This document shows positions 50,211 through 61,363 of a stretch of 64,000 nucleotides of DNA, one piece after another (within the stretch, counting starts at the first letter, position 1; every line of letters starts with the position of its first letter). A program made the translations under genes and the position numbers. The DNA lies in NCBI GenBank assembly GCA_016806645.1, contig JACSYO010000558.1, positions 65,001 through 129,000 of the forward strand. Direction: 5' to 3'. The notes under the pieces are model-generated. The model was not told the DNA's origin, did not search any database, and was given only the letters and a program-made list of their open reading frames with translations. This DNA comes from Ophiodon elongatus. Its lineage: Eukaryota > Chordata > Actinopteri > Perciformes > Hexagrammidae.

Positions 50211-50364
50211 ACTTTGGTGATATGATGCACTTGGTAGCTTGCTACTTTAGGAACACTGACAGGGTACCGTTAATGGACTGCTTATGATTGTCTTAGCGCG
50301 TCCATGTGTGTGCACACATTCAGCTTTGTGTTGGCAGGATCTGCTGTGTGTTTATGAGCAAAGG

Positions 50365-50366
<2 letters not shown>

Positions 50367-50403
<37 letters not shown>
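50367..50403. repeat. (TG)n microsatellite
   Basis: Uninterrupted TG run. Confidence 0.97.
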
Positions 50404-50405
<2 letters not shown>

Positions 50406-52044
50406 AATAGGAAGTCTGGTCAGGTGACCTCGTTACACACACATCAGTGAACCCACGACGGTTAGACCGGTAGGCTCACTCAGTTTTGTTATTTGCCTCT
50501 TGAGTTTTCAGTGATGAATGTATTAATAATGGCTTGTTTAATGGAGCCCGGGGAGCTGCTACGCACCTACCTGTTCAAATAATCTCCCCAAACAAACAAT
50601 AACGAGCTACACCGTGTACTGTACTCTGCGGTGCAATGGGATTTCGAACCGCAAAACAACCCTCTAATTTGAACACAACGGCTCTTGTTTCAACAGATTT
50701 CAGTCGGCGGAGATCAGTCCTTGCACGTGAAAATGGAGTTAATATAAAATTAAAAAAACTTAGAGCAGCTTTACTGAGGGATATTCTGGAAAAAACAATA
50801 TTATTTTACAGTCTGGTAAGTTGTTATAGTGCTCTTAACAGTGAAAACGTTGCACTTCAAAACCAAGACTATGAATTAGAAATAGATATTTCCTTCGCTG
50901 AAACTTGTTAAAATCTTTATGGGGTAATGTGGGAGTCTGCCTGCTGGTACCAAGCAAAAACACCCTGGGAAATAAATGTGCATGTCTGCCTGTTCTAGCA
51001 TATGTTTGTACCATCAAGTGCAATGGACCGTCAGCTGCTCAGTGAGTCTTTTCCTTCTCCGCAAAGGCTCTCGCGGAATGCACACATACATGGCCGGTCA
51101 GTGAACTGATGACAGTTGAAGGTGAAGAGCGGGGCATACGAGGTGCGACACTCAATTAGTTTTAAATGCACAGTTCTGTTAATAACCTCTATAAATGTCA
51201 TCTACGAGACTATTTATGTTGGAAAGATTTATAGAGGTAGTGGCTAACGTCAACTGAAGGTTGTATTATAAAAGTAAGGCAAAGTTAGTCCTTCTGGTTA
51301 AGGACAATAATTGAGGTTAGCTTTTGTCCTGGGACAGTGAAGTAAAGCTGGCCTTCTTAAAATATTAAGAAAGTGAGCTGAAGTTTGGTTCCTGGCCGTG
51401 TGGTCTTGTTTACTCTCTGTATTATGTGTACTCCTTGTCGCATTGAACTTCACAGGTTTGTTTAATTTAGTCCGACTGCTTTGCATTATGAATGTGTAGT
51501 GAGTTTGCATGTCATCGATGTTCAAAGCGCGACGCCCTCAGAGACACACGAGAGGAGAACAGTCATTGCTGAAAACCATCTTGTGTCAGGACTCAGCTAT
51601 TATCATCGCCTACAATTAAGGTTGTTTTAAAGGTAAACTCTGTAAGTTTGTGGCAGATAATGGTAATGAAAGACAATAATTGATGAGCAACAGTCAACAG
51701 GTTTATAGGATTGCCACTTCTGTTTCTGCCTCATTGCTGTTTCAGATAGCCTCGAGGCTTCTTTTGTACTTGAGGTGCAGAAGATCCTGGCGGCCATTTG
51801 AAAACATGAAAAATAAATAATCCACTATTCTCATTTTACTGATCATGTCAGTGTACAGGAAAGTACAAAAATATAAGACTTTCTGTGCGGCAGTGTGGCC
51901 TGAATAGGCGGCAAGTTCAATCACACTAAACGTGTAAACAGAACAACTCAGCCCTGGAAATGTGACATCATTACGGTATTCGAACAAATGCTATAGATTC
52001 AACTAAAGGTCGAAAGCACTGCAGAGAGAAAGGCATTTGGTTAG
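50404..52044. other. Intronic unique sequence
   Basis: Background ORFs up to 91 codons (50,636-50,911, +), none recognised. Confidence 0.45.

Positions 52045-52103
<59 letters not shown>
52045..52103. repeat. (GA)n microsatellite
   Basis: GA run with one AAAG interruption. Confidence 0.97.
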
Positions 52104-52105
<2 letters not shown>

Positions 52106-52203
52106 AATGTACTTGTCAATTATTCACTCCTAACCTTTTCACCGCCGGTGATTTTAGTGAATCGCTTTGGACAAGCTTGAATTGGGTGTGTGGAGTGTGT
52201 CTT

Positions 52204-52225
52204 TGTGTGTGTGTGTGTGTGTGTA
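52204..52225. repeat. (TG)n microsatellite
   Basis: Short uninterrupted TG run. Confidence 0.92.
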
Positions 52226-52433
52226 TTCACAAGAGCCACACATTCAGTATGATGAGCATTTGCATGCTACTGGGTTTTGGTGTTCGTAGCGTATGATTAG
52301 TCTTTATGAAAGGACCATATGCCTGGACTTTATGAGTTGTGTTTGTGTTCATGCATGAGGTGTGGTGTTTTATACTCTACACATATAGTGCACACATATT
52401 GTTTTTATCAGTGTATTTTGTGCCTTTGCTTAT

Positions 52434-52436
<3 letters not shown>

Positions 52437-52488
<52 letters not shown>
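52437..52488. repeat. (TG)n microsatellite
   Basis: Uninterrupted TG run of about 25 units. Confidence 0.97.
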
Positions 52489-52489
<1 letters not shown>

Positions 52490-52912
52490 TAATTGATGGC
52501 TTGTCAGCAGGCCAACCCAGCCATTGTGTAGCAGTCACTGCTGCTACATTGGCCTCGCAGCTATCAACCACTGATAAAGATGTCGACTAACATGCACTGC
52601 TAATGTTATGAAAATAACTTGGTAGACCAGAGAGGAAACCGTCGGCCAGGCCAAGTTTTATTTTAGACAGGCTCAGACTCAAACTGAATTCTAACTCGCA
52701 TCCCAATAGGAGCACATAGTCCAGTCTGGTTATATGTAAGGAAAGTATGCCACTGATACGTCATTGCTCTTTAAAGGTACAAGATACAGTTTAAATGCAC
52801 ATTATATAATAGTTCTTCTCCATTTCCACACACACAAAAGAAAAGCTGATCAGCTGGTTGCGGTGCAGCTAAAAGCCATTACACGGACAAAGATTTCCTT
52901 GTTAGGTCAACC
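52489..52912. other. Intronic unique sequence
   Basis: Nothing recognised. Confidence 0.45.
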
Positions 52913-52938
52913 CCACACACACACACGCACACACACAT
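52913..52938. repeat. (CA)n microsatellite
   Basis: Short CA run with one CG interruption. Confidence 0.9.
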
Positions 52939-53225
52939 ATCCTAGTGTTTGCCAGGAATGAGCTAGGGTCATTAATCTTGCTTTGCTTAGAGCAAACTGA
53001 CCGAATTCACCCTCACACACACACACAGACGTGCACAAAGGCTTTCAAGGCACAGGAAATAAACTTTTCTCTCTCCTTTGAAGTGTCTTTTAAAATTCCT
53101 CCAACTTGTTTTCCACTTGTAGATGAAACGCTGACTCTCCGTCTCACTGCAGTGCATTGTCTTTTCTGAAGGGAGGGTCTGTGAAGCTCCTCCCTCTAGG
53201 TGTGTTCCCACATACAGGTGCAACC

Positions 53226-53245
53226 GTGTGTGTGTGCGTGTGTGT

Positions 53246-53318
<73 letters not shown>
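53226..53318. repeat. (TG)n microsatellite with CG units
   Basis: About 93 bp; CG steps only in the left third. Confidence 0.98.
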
Positions 53319-53320
<2 letters not shown>

Positions 53321-53679
53321 TGATGTAATGCATAAATAAATAGACCTGGACAGGGTGGTGCTGCTCCAATGGAATTCCACAGGTTTTGTTTTGGGCCAGT
53401 CACCTTTTGAGTGTGTATTTCTGTTTGTTCACATGTCTGTGTGCTCTACACAGATGACGGTGAACCGGGATTTTGTGCTGTGGAGTGAACTACAGTGAAC
53501 AAGAGGATTTGAAGCCTTTTAGTGATTAGGAAGGCAGGGGGTCACTGGAGATTAAAATAGTTGTTTCCCTCTTACTGCTACTGCTGAACTCAAGCTGTTC
53601 TTTTAACCACACTCCATAGTTTGGTTGGTTTTTTTTAACTCTTTGTTAGAGACTGACGGATGCATCAACATGGCTATAC
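53319..53679. other. Intronic unique sequence
   Basis: Nothing recognised. Confidence 0.45.
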
Positions 53680-53735
53680 ATGATTAATTGATTAGTTGTC
53701 AGCTATTAAATTAATCGACAACTATTCTGATAATG
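53680..53735. mobile_element. Fragment of AT-rich dispersed teleost repeat
   Basis: The sequence ATTGATTAGTTGTC followed by ATTAAATTAATCGACAACTA resembles a short interspersed element I recall as frequent in percomorph genomes, and contains AGTTGTC/GACAACT inverted arms. Identification is from memory. Confidence 0.4.
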
Positions 53736-53771
53736 TTTCTTAAGTTCTTTAAGGAAAAATATATAGAAATT

Positions 53772-53790
53772 CTATTATTATTATTATTAT
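53772..53790. repeat. (ATT)n trinucleotide run
   Basis: Six ATT units. Confidence 0.85.
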
Positions 53791-54655
53791 GTATTTATTG
53801 TTGGGAAATAATGAAAGTATTATCAACCAAAGTGTACTTATAGTATGAAAATTAAAAAGCACATCTATTATGCAGAATGACCCCGGTCAGTGTTATAGTA
53901 TCGTATTATTATTGACGTCTCACTATGTAAGCGGTACTTTAATGTTGTCGGTTGAGTGAGGGCGTAGTCTTTTTTTTCAGTGGAGTACATTTGTGGTTGT
54001 GTCCTTGGGTAGATGGGTCAGAGTGGGAGTAAAAGTAGGAAAAGAGAGAAAGAGAGAAAGGCTGAGAGGACATTTTTCTCATCACCGGCAGAAAATGAGA
54101 GTGGATGAGAAGAGAGGAGGAAGATGAGAAACAAGGGCGGGAAGTCAAGATGAGCTGTCATGTCCTGTAGACCGATGGCAGCCTGAGAGGAGAGGAGAGG
54201 AAAAAAAGGAAAAGGTTTTTTTTTTTTCCTTCCCTATCTGTCTCCCCCTGCCTCTCTCTCTCTCACTCTCTCACTCCCTCTCTCTCCCCCTCTTGCTGTA
54301 TTATGACCCGCTCTGTTTCTCCCTTTGGGTTCAATCAAGCAGACAGTTGGTTCGACCCGGTCTGGGGGGGGGGATTTATCATCAGCAGGGATTAATCTGT
54401 GTGACAGGGGCTTATTAGATGAGAGCGACCACCCCTGCTGGCTCACACAGTGGATGGAGCCGGCGCTGACAGAGAGGGGGGTGGCCGAGGGGAAAGTCAC
54501 ACTGTGAGGGCAGAGGAAAGAGAAATAAGTATTTACCTTTTAAGAAACGGACCTATTTCCTCAGAGGAAAACGAAAGCCACGCGAGGGGAGGAATCCAAT
54601 TTGTATTTACTTTGACAGCAGAAGGTCAACATCAATTAGATGCGCAGTGGAAGCC
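53791..54655. other. Intronic sequence, nothing recognised
   Basis: C/T-rich at 54,225-54,295 and a G10 run at about 54,364. No exon recognised. Confidence 0.45.
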
Positions 54656-54676
54656 GGTGCTGTCCATGTTGATATC
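54656..54676 (-). promoter_or_regulatory. Partial REST (RE1) site
   Basis: GGTGCTGTCCATG matches the left half of the reverse-complement RE1 consensus well. The right half is poor, so this is a half-site at best. Confidence 0.2.
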
Positions 54677-54792
54677 ATTACAGTGCACGGCTCTGTGTGT
54701 GTGTGCACGTGAGCAAGAAAACGTGCACTCAGTGTAAACACATTGTGAAGTACGGACACATAGTTGTTGTGTGTGTTCCTGCTCCCCACCCC

Positions 54793-54793
<1 letters not shown>

Positions 54794-54878
<85 letters not shown>
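54794..54878. repeat. Long (CA)n microsatellite
   Basis: Uninterrupted run of about 42 units. Confidence 0.98.
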
Positions 54879-54883
<5 letters not shown>

Positions 54884-56503
54884 TGTCCGCCAACGTGAAT
54901 GATCTTTAGTGCTGATTACGTAACGACGCGGCCGCTCTGCAGCGTCTCCTCAGGCTGAGAAAGGATATAATGAGACTCATCCTTTCAATACTTTATAAAG
55001 TCCTGGCTGCAGTTTCCTCTCCCTCGTTCTGGGTCGTAGTGTTGCTGCAGAAGGAAGATGAAGGGAACTTAAATCACCTGTGTTGTGATGCCTCACTGTG
55101 CTGACTCCCGCTTCTTTGCGCAAACGAAGCAGATCAGAGAAGGAAGGCAGTGATCTGTGGCCCCACAGTGACAGCATGGCAAACAGGTTAATTACATTTA
55201 TGTTTAAATACATTCGCAGCAGTCTTTAATTTACTGGAGATTCAGTGTTGTCTCAAGGACATGACGACCGTTGATGGACTCTCACAGGCATAATCACATT
55301 CTCCACTGAGGACAGGAGGGACGTTTCGAAATCCTATCTTTGTCCTTTTTTTTTTATAGTTTCTGTTTATTTACTCACCAAAATCTCTTTATACTCTGTC
55401 CTCTTTCTCCAGCTGCCGTAAGCCACAAAAGAGACACTCAGAGTTCATGTAAACGCTCTTCTGGTTGCTTTTTATTGACAGCAGTAAGACTCACAAGCAG
55501 TATGGGAGTGCTTTGTGGACTTTCTCAACACGCAGAGGAGGTTGTCATAGGTTTTCCTGCCCTGAGTAGCGTCTATGGTCTTCCTCTCAGGCTGTTTACG
55601 GCTCCAACAAGCGGCGACATTCTGAAGATATGTCCCAAATCCATAATACGCACTAATTCTAGGCAGGCTCTGAGTGTGTAGTGTGTTTGAACTCCAAACC
55701 GTTTGTGTGCATGCTGAGAAGAATACATGTATGAGTGTGCTGACGATGATTATCCCACAGAGCAATGCACAAAAGGAAATGTAGGAGCTTCACACAGCTG
55801 GAAAAAACCTTAGATGTAAAAAAAATAAAAAAAGCAGTGTAACAAAAATAACAACTGAATTTTGGGACATCATTTTCTGTTTCTTATGTTGATTTCTTGT
55901 ATACTATAACTCAAAACTGTACTACAAAGATATGTATATAGCATGCTCCATATAATTAGAATGTAGCATGAAATTGGGAAACGGCCTCAGATTATTGGAG
56001 CTTGCTGGAATCGCATCACGATTAGTTGATATAAATTATTGTATAGACAGTCGTACCCTCGACCACATTATTCACTGAACAACCTTGCAATTTGGCACAG
56101 CCTTTGTCCAACCACTGATGCAAGCAGAGAGCAAACAAAGCACCACACAAATGGATCAATACATTGGTCTAATTTATGGAAAACAGATCCCTGATCTCAC
56201 ACTCTGGCTGATTGGTGGAGTCTATGAGGGTGTTCCACGCGCGAGATGCAGGTCTCAGGGCACTTAGGAGGAAACACATGGAGGATGTTGCCACTGTAAA
56301 AGTTGCATTCCAGGAAAAGACTCCGGCTAATGCAGTTCGTTACCTACAGTACGCTACAGTACGTCTGTGTCACCGCATTCATAATCGCTCTGTCTCCCTC
56401 TTTCTCTCTCTTTGTCCTCGTCTTGTTTCTTGGCACCGCAACAAGCTGGCTGGTTGTGGCTGATGATTGACCCCCTCGAGCTGACCCAGTTTTACTGTTT
56501 CAC

Positions 56504-56506
<3 letters not shown>
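54879..56506. other. Intronic sequence, nothing recognised
   Basis: Background ORFs up to 113 codons, no recognisable family. Confidence 0.45.

Positions 56507-56552
<46 letters not shown>
56507..56552. repeat. (CA)n microsatellite
   Basis: Uninterrupted CA run of about 23 units. Confidence 0.97.
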
Positions 56553-56554
<2 letters not shown>

Positions 56555-57838
56555 TACTCTGTTGTAGAGCCGGTCCTGCAGGTGTACGTGATTGGCAGTA
56601 AAGAGTGAGGGGGCGGATAGCACCTGGGGATACGGGTGCTCCATAACAGCCTAAAGGCAAATGTACCATATGTACGTATGAGGGTGTGTCTCCTATAGTA
56701 AATGTCATGTGTTAACGTATATCTGTGTGTGTATGTCTTACTTAGGGTTCTTTTAGATAAGCACGGGCTTTTTGAATTTTCATTTTGACTTTTGAAAACA
56801 GGCTTAAAATCGGATTTTGCTAATAGAATTTGCAACACAATCATTTAGTAGTTAAACTTGTTTTCTTTTTTACTCACTTAGGGGGACTCTGGTACATAAT
56901 CAGCAGCTCGTGTTTTCTCTCTTTTCTCCCCCTTATTACTGGATGTGTGCTCATCCTCAAGTCTTGTGAGTTAAAGTGGTCCGTGTCTTCTTGCGACAGG
57001 AAACACAACGACCTTTGGGTGCTTTGGGACACAGAAATGTTTGAACCAATGTGCTTCTGAAAACAAAAAAATACAGACACTGAGGCTTGATGACTGTCAT
57101 TCTTATGCCTCAGTGCGTGACCACATCGACGCTCCTGCCCTCTTATGAAGTCTCTCAGAAGGACCAGATCAGAAAGCACTAAAGAGCAGCCAAACTGGTT
57201 TCTCTCCCTTAACCTGAGATGATCAATTCACTGAAAGTCCACAGGCTGTTTCTACTGAATTTGCTGGCATTTGCATCTTGTTTTAGTTCCCTTCTAAAGA
57301 CATGTCAATCAGTACAGTACTGATTTGGTCAGTACTGTGCTTTTTGGTCCCTTTTTTTCTGTTCTGGGACGCTTTCACATGAACTAGGCCAAAACCTTAC
57401 ACTTCTGCTTTCTGACCTGTTTCTGTAGCCATGAGGTCACCTGTTCTTCAGATTTAGTTCCACTTCCTGTTGTATGTGGAACCAATCCAAAGTTTAACTC
57501 CTGAAGATCTCGGTTTGTTTCCCTGTTTGTACGTTTGACTCCCCCTCACAATGTAAACGGCAGAGTGGAGTTCATAAAGCATCGCAGGACCACACACATT
57601 TGCATACACACAGATTTTACATAAACCCATGTGAGAGCTTTTCCCGTACTACCCAAAACAGTGTGTGTGTCTCCATTGTATTGGAGATGGGGTCAGGAAG
57701 GAAAGCCCCGCCCCTATATTTCCCTTTGTCGCCCAGAGTAACGATGACGTCGCAGAGGAGCCTGGAGCTGCGGGGCATCGTGGGAAATGACCTTTAGACC
57801 TCAGCTCACGAAGATACACGCAAAAACACATTCACATA
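56553..57838. other. Intronic sequence, nothing recognised
   Basis: Unique sequence with background ORFs. Confidence 0.45.
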
Positions 57839-57899
57839 CGTGTGTGTGTGTCTGTGTCTGTGTGTGTGTGTGTGCGCGTGCGCGTGCGTGCGTGTGTGC
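57839..57899. repeat. (TG/CG)n microsatellite
   Basis: TG units become CG-rich (GCGCGTGCGCGTGCG) on the right; Z-DNA-prone. Confidence 0.94.
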
Positions 57900-57977
57900 A
57901 GGTTAGGGGCTGGACTCGTGGGACTGGAAATCTCATCTCCAGACAGAGGAATATTCTACCCATGTCAGCAATTTGTC

Positions 57978-58013
57978 TGTGTGTGTGTGTGTGTGCGTGT
58001 GTGTGTGTGTGTG
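57978..58013. repeat. (TG)n microsatellite
   Basis: TG run with one CG step. Confidence 0.95.
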
Positions 58014-58019
58014 GTTGTT

Positions 58020-58028
58020 TGAGAGAGG

Positions 58029-58075
<47 letters not shown>
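58020..58075. repeat. (GA)n microsatellite
   Basis: GA run with GGGA and AAAG interruptions at the left end. Confidence 0.96.
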
Positions 58076-58077
<2 letters not shown>

Positions 58078-58157
58078 GGTGAGGGCATAGATAAATGGAT
58101 TGAGGCGACCCTTCTGACATGATTAACGACTGGACATAGTGTGTGTAAGTGTTTATT

Positions 58158-58159
<2 letters not shown>

Positions 58160-58211
<52 letters not shown>
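58160..58211. repeat. (TG)n microsatellite
   Basis: Uninterrupted run of about 25 units. Confidence 0.98.
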
Positions 58212-59240
58212 GCTGTGTTGACGCAAACCTCCGTCTGCGCGTGTCAGGATTCTATTAACATTAATCGAAGCCCATGGAAATGAACTGCTGTGCACAGTAA
58301 GCAACATCTACTGTAACTGAGCTTCTTAGTGTGTGTGGCCACATATGCATGATGCATATACAATGAGCAAAAATCTGCATGAAAGAGAGCCGGTGCTGTC
58401 TCCAACATACAGTAGTTATTTAGCCTGTAACCAAAAAGGTATAGTATCAATATGGCATTACATTATTATCGTGCGCATATTGGGGTTTATTACACAACAA
58501 ACCTGCATGTTCTACTTAAACAGTATCAGTTGTTGTTCGAAAAACAAAGTATCAAAAACTGCCAAGGAGCAAACGTTTGTCGTATTTTTGCTCATTCGAG
58601 AGGCGGCTTCTCTTTTAAATCGCATGTCTTTCCTAATTTTAGACGAGATTTTATCCAAGCACATTTCTAGTGGGGGTAGCTTGTTCGACATCAGATACTG
58701 ATGCGTTTAGGAGGTTATTCTCAAACAATGTGCAGCCCTAATATGTGTGCTGAGGAAACCTGCATCTTACTTAAAATTCTCAAATTACCGTAGATGCTGA
58801 TAGAACATGTTGTAAAATTCAGGATAACATTTATACCACTCGAATTGCATCAGCAGTCATGTCTTCCTTTCAATCGTAGAATTCTAATGCGAAAAACAAA
58901 CGAGCCAATGAAACATTTAACAGAGATACACTGACAGCAGCAGTATTTCTCTCTTCAATAAACAATACTTTAAAAGGACCCCTTTAAAAAAAAAAAGGAG
59001 GAAGATATGAGCATATAGCTATCAGGTTGTGAGTGTGGGGGAGGGAAATAGCTTATGGGTAATGCAGTCTTAAGGGAGGTGAAACCCACCATCCCTCTAA
59101 CACCTCGTATGTGTGTGAGTGCAGTTTATGTGTATAGCTGTTTGCCTCGATCTCCCTCACTTCCTCTCAACAACCAATTCTAAATGTCAAATCTACATTA
59201 TCTTGTCCCTGCAGGCAAATAAATATAGGCTGCATTTAGT

Positions 59241-59243
<3 letters not shown>
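58212..59243. other. Intronic unique sequence
   Basis: Nothing recognised; a 122-codon frame at 58,333-58,701 (+) has no known domain. Confidence 0.45.

Positions 59244-59285
<42 letters not shown>
59244..59285. repeat. (TG)n microsatellite
   Basis: Uninterrupted TG run of about 21 units. Confidence 0.97.
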
Positions 59286-59286
<1 letters not shown>

Positions 59287-59547
59287 ACATCAGTATCTCC
59301 CATAGCTGAGAAGGGTAAAGCAGACGTGTCCTGAAGGGCGTTAGGGACAAGCAGCTAAGTGTTGCTGCTGTTTCCCAGCTCTGTCCCTGTCAGAATCTTG
59401 TGTTGAACCTACAAACATGTATTCAAGCAAAAGGAAGCACACACAGCATGTGCAGCGCACACAGGCAGTAAATGAAGAACCCAGTACTTCTCTCATCCCA
59501 CATGTGGGAGTGGAGAGTATTGATTTCTGGCCCGGCATTCATCACCG

Positions 59548-59572
59548 GAGGGAGAGAGAGAGAGAGAGAGAT
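59548..59572. repeat. (GA)n microsatellite
   Basis: Short uninterrupted GA run. Confidence 0.93.
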
Positions 59573-59856
59573 AATGTTTATCTATTGATTCATGGAATTA
59601 CTGTACTGTAAAATGCCTTTGCATTTTGAACATGTCTGACTTTATGTTTCAGTTCCCCTTTAACTGAAATACACACGTCTTTGAGCTGCTTCCTCCTGTT
59701 GTATTCAGAGTAGATGCAAATGACAACTGGAAGACGTTTCACGCTTCAATAGTGATTTCATAACTCCTTTATCTGTCGATTGAGATGAATCTGGATTTTT
59801 GGTCTGGTTTAAAAAATATCAGCAAATAGTGGAATTTTTTTTGTGCAAAATAATGC

Positions 59857-59873
59857 AAAAAAAAAAAAAAAAA
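59857..59873. repeat. Poly(A) tract
   Basis: Seventeen adenines, followed by an A-rich GAAAA stretch to about 59,890. No retroposed gene is recognisable upstream. Confidence 0.9.
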
Positions 59874-59890
59874 CAGAAAAGAAAAGAAAA

Positions 59891-60597
59891 CCAATGTGTT
59901 TATTTGAGTCAAGAGAGGCAATGCAGAAAGTCATTTAAAGCAGCAACATCTAACCTCAGCTTGTGGTACACAAACACGTCAGCATCACGTACTCTCCCCT
60001 TCCTCTTCACCGCCTGTCGTGGCTTCAGGGATCCTGTTTTCCTTTTCCTGGCTGGGGGCAATTTCAGGTTGACGTCTAATCAAGATGAAGTGTTTCGAGC
60101 CAGAAACCGACGAAGCCCAATACACTTTGCAGACTGAAGCGGAAGCTCAAACTTTACCTCCGTGTCAGAGGCTGCTTTTCCCCCGGCGGGGACGCGCCAA
60201 TCATAAACAAAAAGCACCAAAGCCGTCTATGTAACTCAATCCGCCAGCGGTGTCCTGTTATCTGTGAGTGTGACAACATATTCTCAGTATTACTCTTGTT
60301 TTGAAATTGATTAAAAAGAAAACATTGACCAGCAGCCACTCATTATCTTGTGAAGCTCGCAGGGTTACGGAGCAGTGGCTGCTGGCTGAACTTCATCTCA
60401 CCCCTCATCCTGCCTCACTTTAAATGTTTTATATAAACAATTTGTCTCGACTTCTGCCTCCCCCTTTAACTCTCTTACTTCCCCTCTGTAAATGTTCTTA
60501 AATGTTCTAACTGCCTATAATACCGGAGACTTGAGTTCATGGAAACAAACGCCATGCTTCATGTTTAATGTTTCAGTGAAACTTAACGGTGTGTGCA

Positions 60598-60601
<4 letters not shown>
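59891..60601. other. Intronic unique sequence
   Basis: Nothing recognised. Confidence 0.45.

Positions 60602-60663
<62 letters not shown>
60602..60663. repeat. (TG)n microsatellite
   Basis: Uninterrupted run of about 29 units. Confidence 0.98.
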
Positions 60664-60757
60664 ACCCGTTTGTTTGAGATCTGACAGTGCAGTGAGTCAG
60701 CACAGGAGCTTCAGCCATGTGGAAATAATACACATCATTTATTTAGTATGAACTGTC

Positions 60758-60760
<3 letters not shown>

Positions 60761-60824
<64 letters not shown>

Positions 60825-60832
60825 GCGTGTGT
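60761..60832. repeat. (TG)n microsatellite
   Basis: TG run with two CG steps at the right end. Confidence 0.98.
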
Positions 60833-60897
60833 ATTTGGGGTAAAAGGTATTACAAGGCCCACTGGCTCTCATCATCACATTTAAGATGTGTATTTGT

Positions 60898-60898
<1 letters not shown>

Positions 60899-60954
<56 letters not shown>
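60899..60954. repeat. (TG)n microsatellite
   Basis: Uninterrupted run; third TG tract within 360 bp. Confidence 0.98.
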
Positions 60955-60957
<3 letters not shown>

Positions 60958-61302
60958 GTAAGAATAAGTTGCTTTCTCACCTGTCTAAGGTTACCTTCTT
61001 CAGAAGCTGATGGCTTAACAGAGATACTGTCCCGTAGCAGCATTTCCAGCTATACACCGAGACATATGATTGACAGCACGATATCTAATGACCATGTTTT
61101 CTTAAAAATGACTTCAATGATTATTTAATAATCAAACTAGTTGAGGATTTCATATCCTTTCAGCTTAAACCTTTGATAAACGGTAAATGATCCCCTCTGA
61201 AGTCTGTAATTGTATAGCACTGATACAGGAACCTTTGACCGTGGTAGACAATGAATAAATAAAACCTGCTGTTTGTGATAGACACATTGAGGGCGTTCAT
61301 CA

Positions 61303-61303
<1 letters not shown>
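60955..61303. other. Intronic unique sequence
   Basis: Nothing recognised. Confidence 0.45.

Positions 61304-61361
<58 letters not shown>
61304..61361. repeat. (CA)n microsatellite
   Basis: Uninterrupted run of about 28 units, inverted relative to the TG tract at 60,899-60,954. Confidence 0.98.

Positions 61362-61363
<2 letters not shown>

Noticed and set aside
59857..59890. Poly(A) tract as the tail of a retrogene or LINE
   Set aside because: No coding remnant upstream and no target-site duplication noticed.
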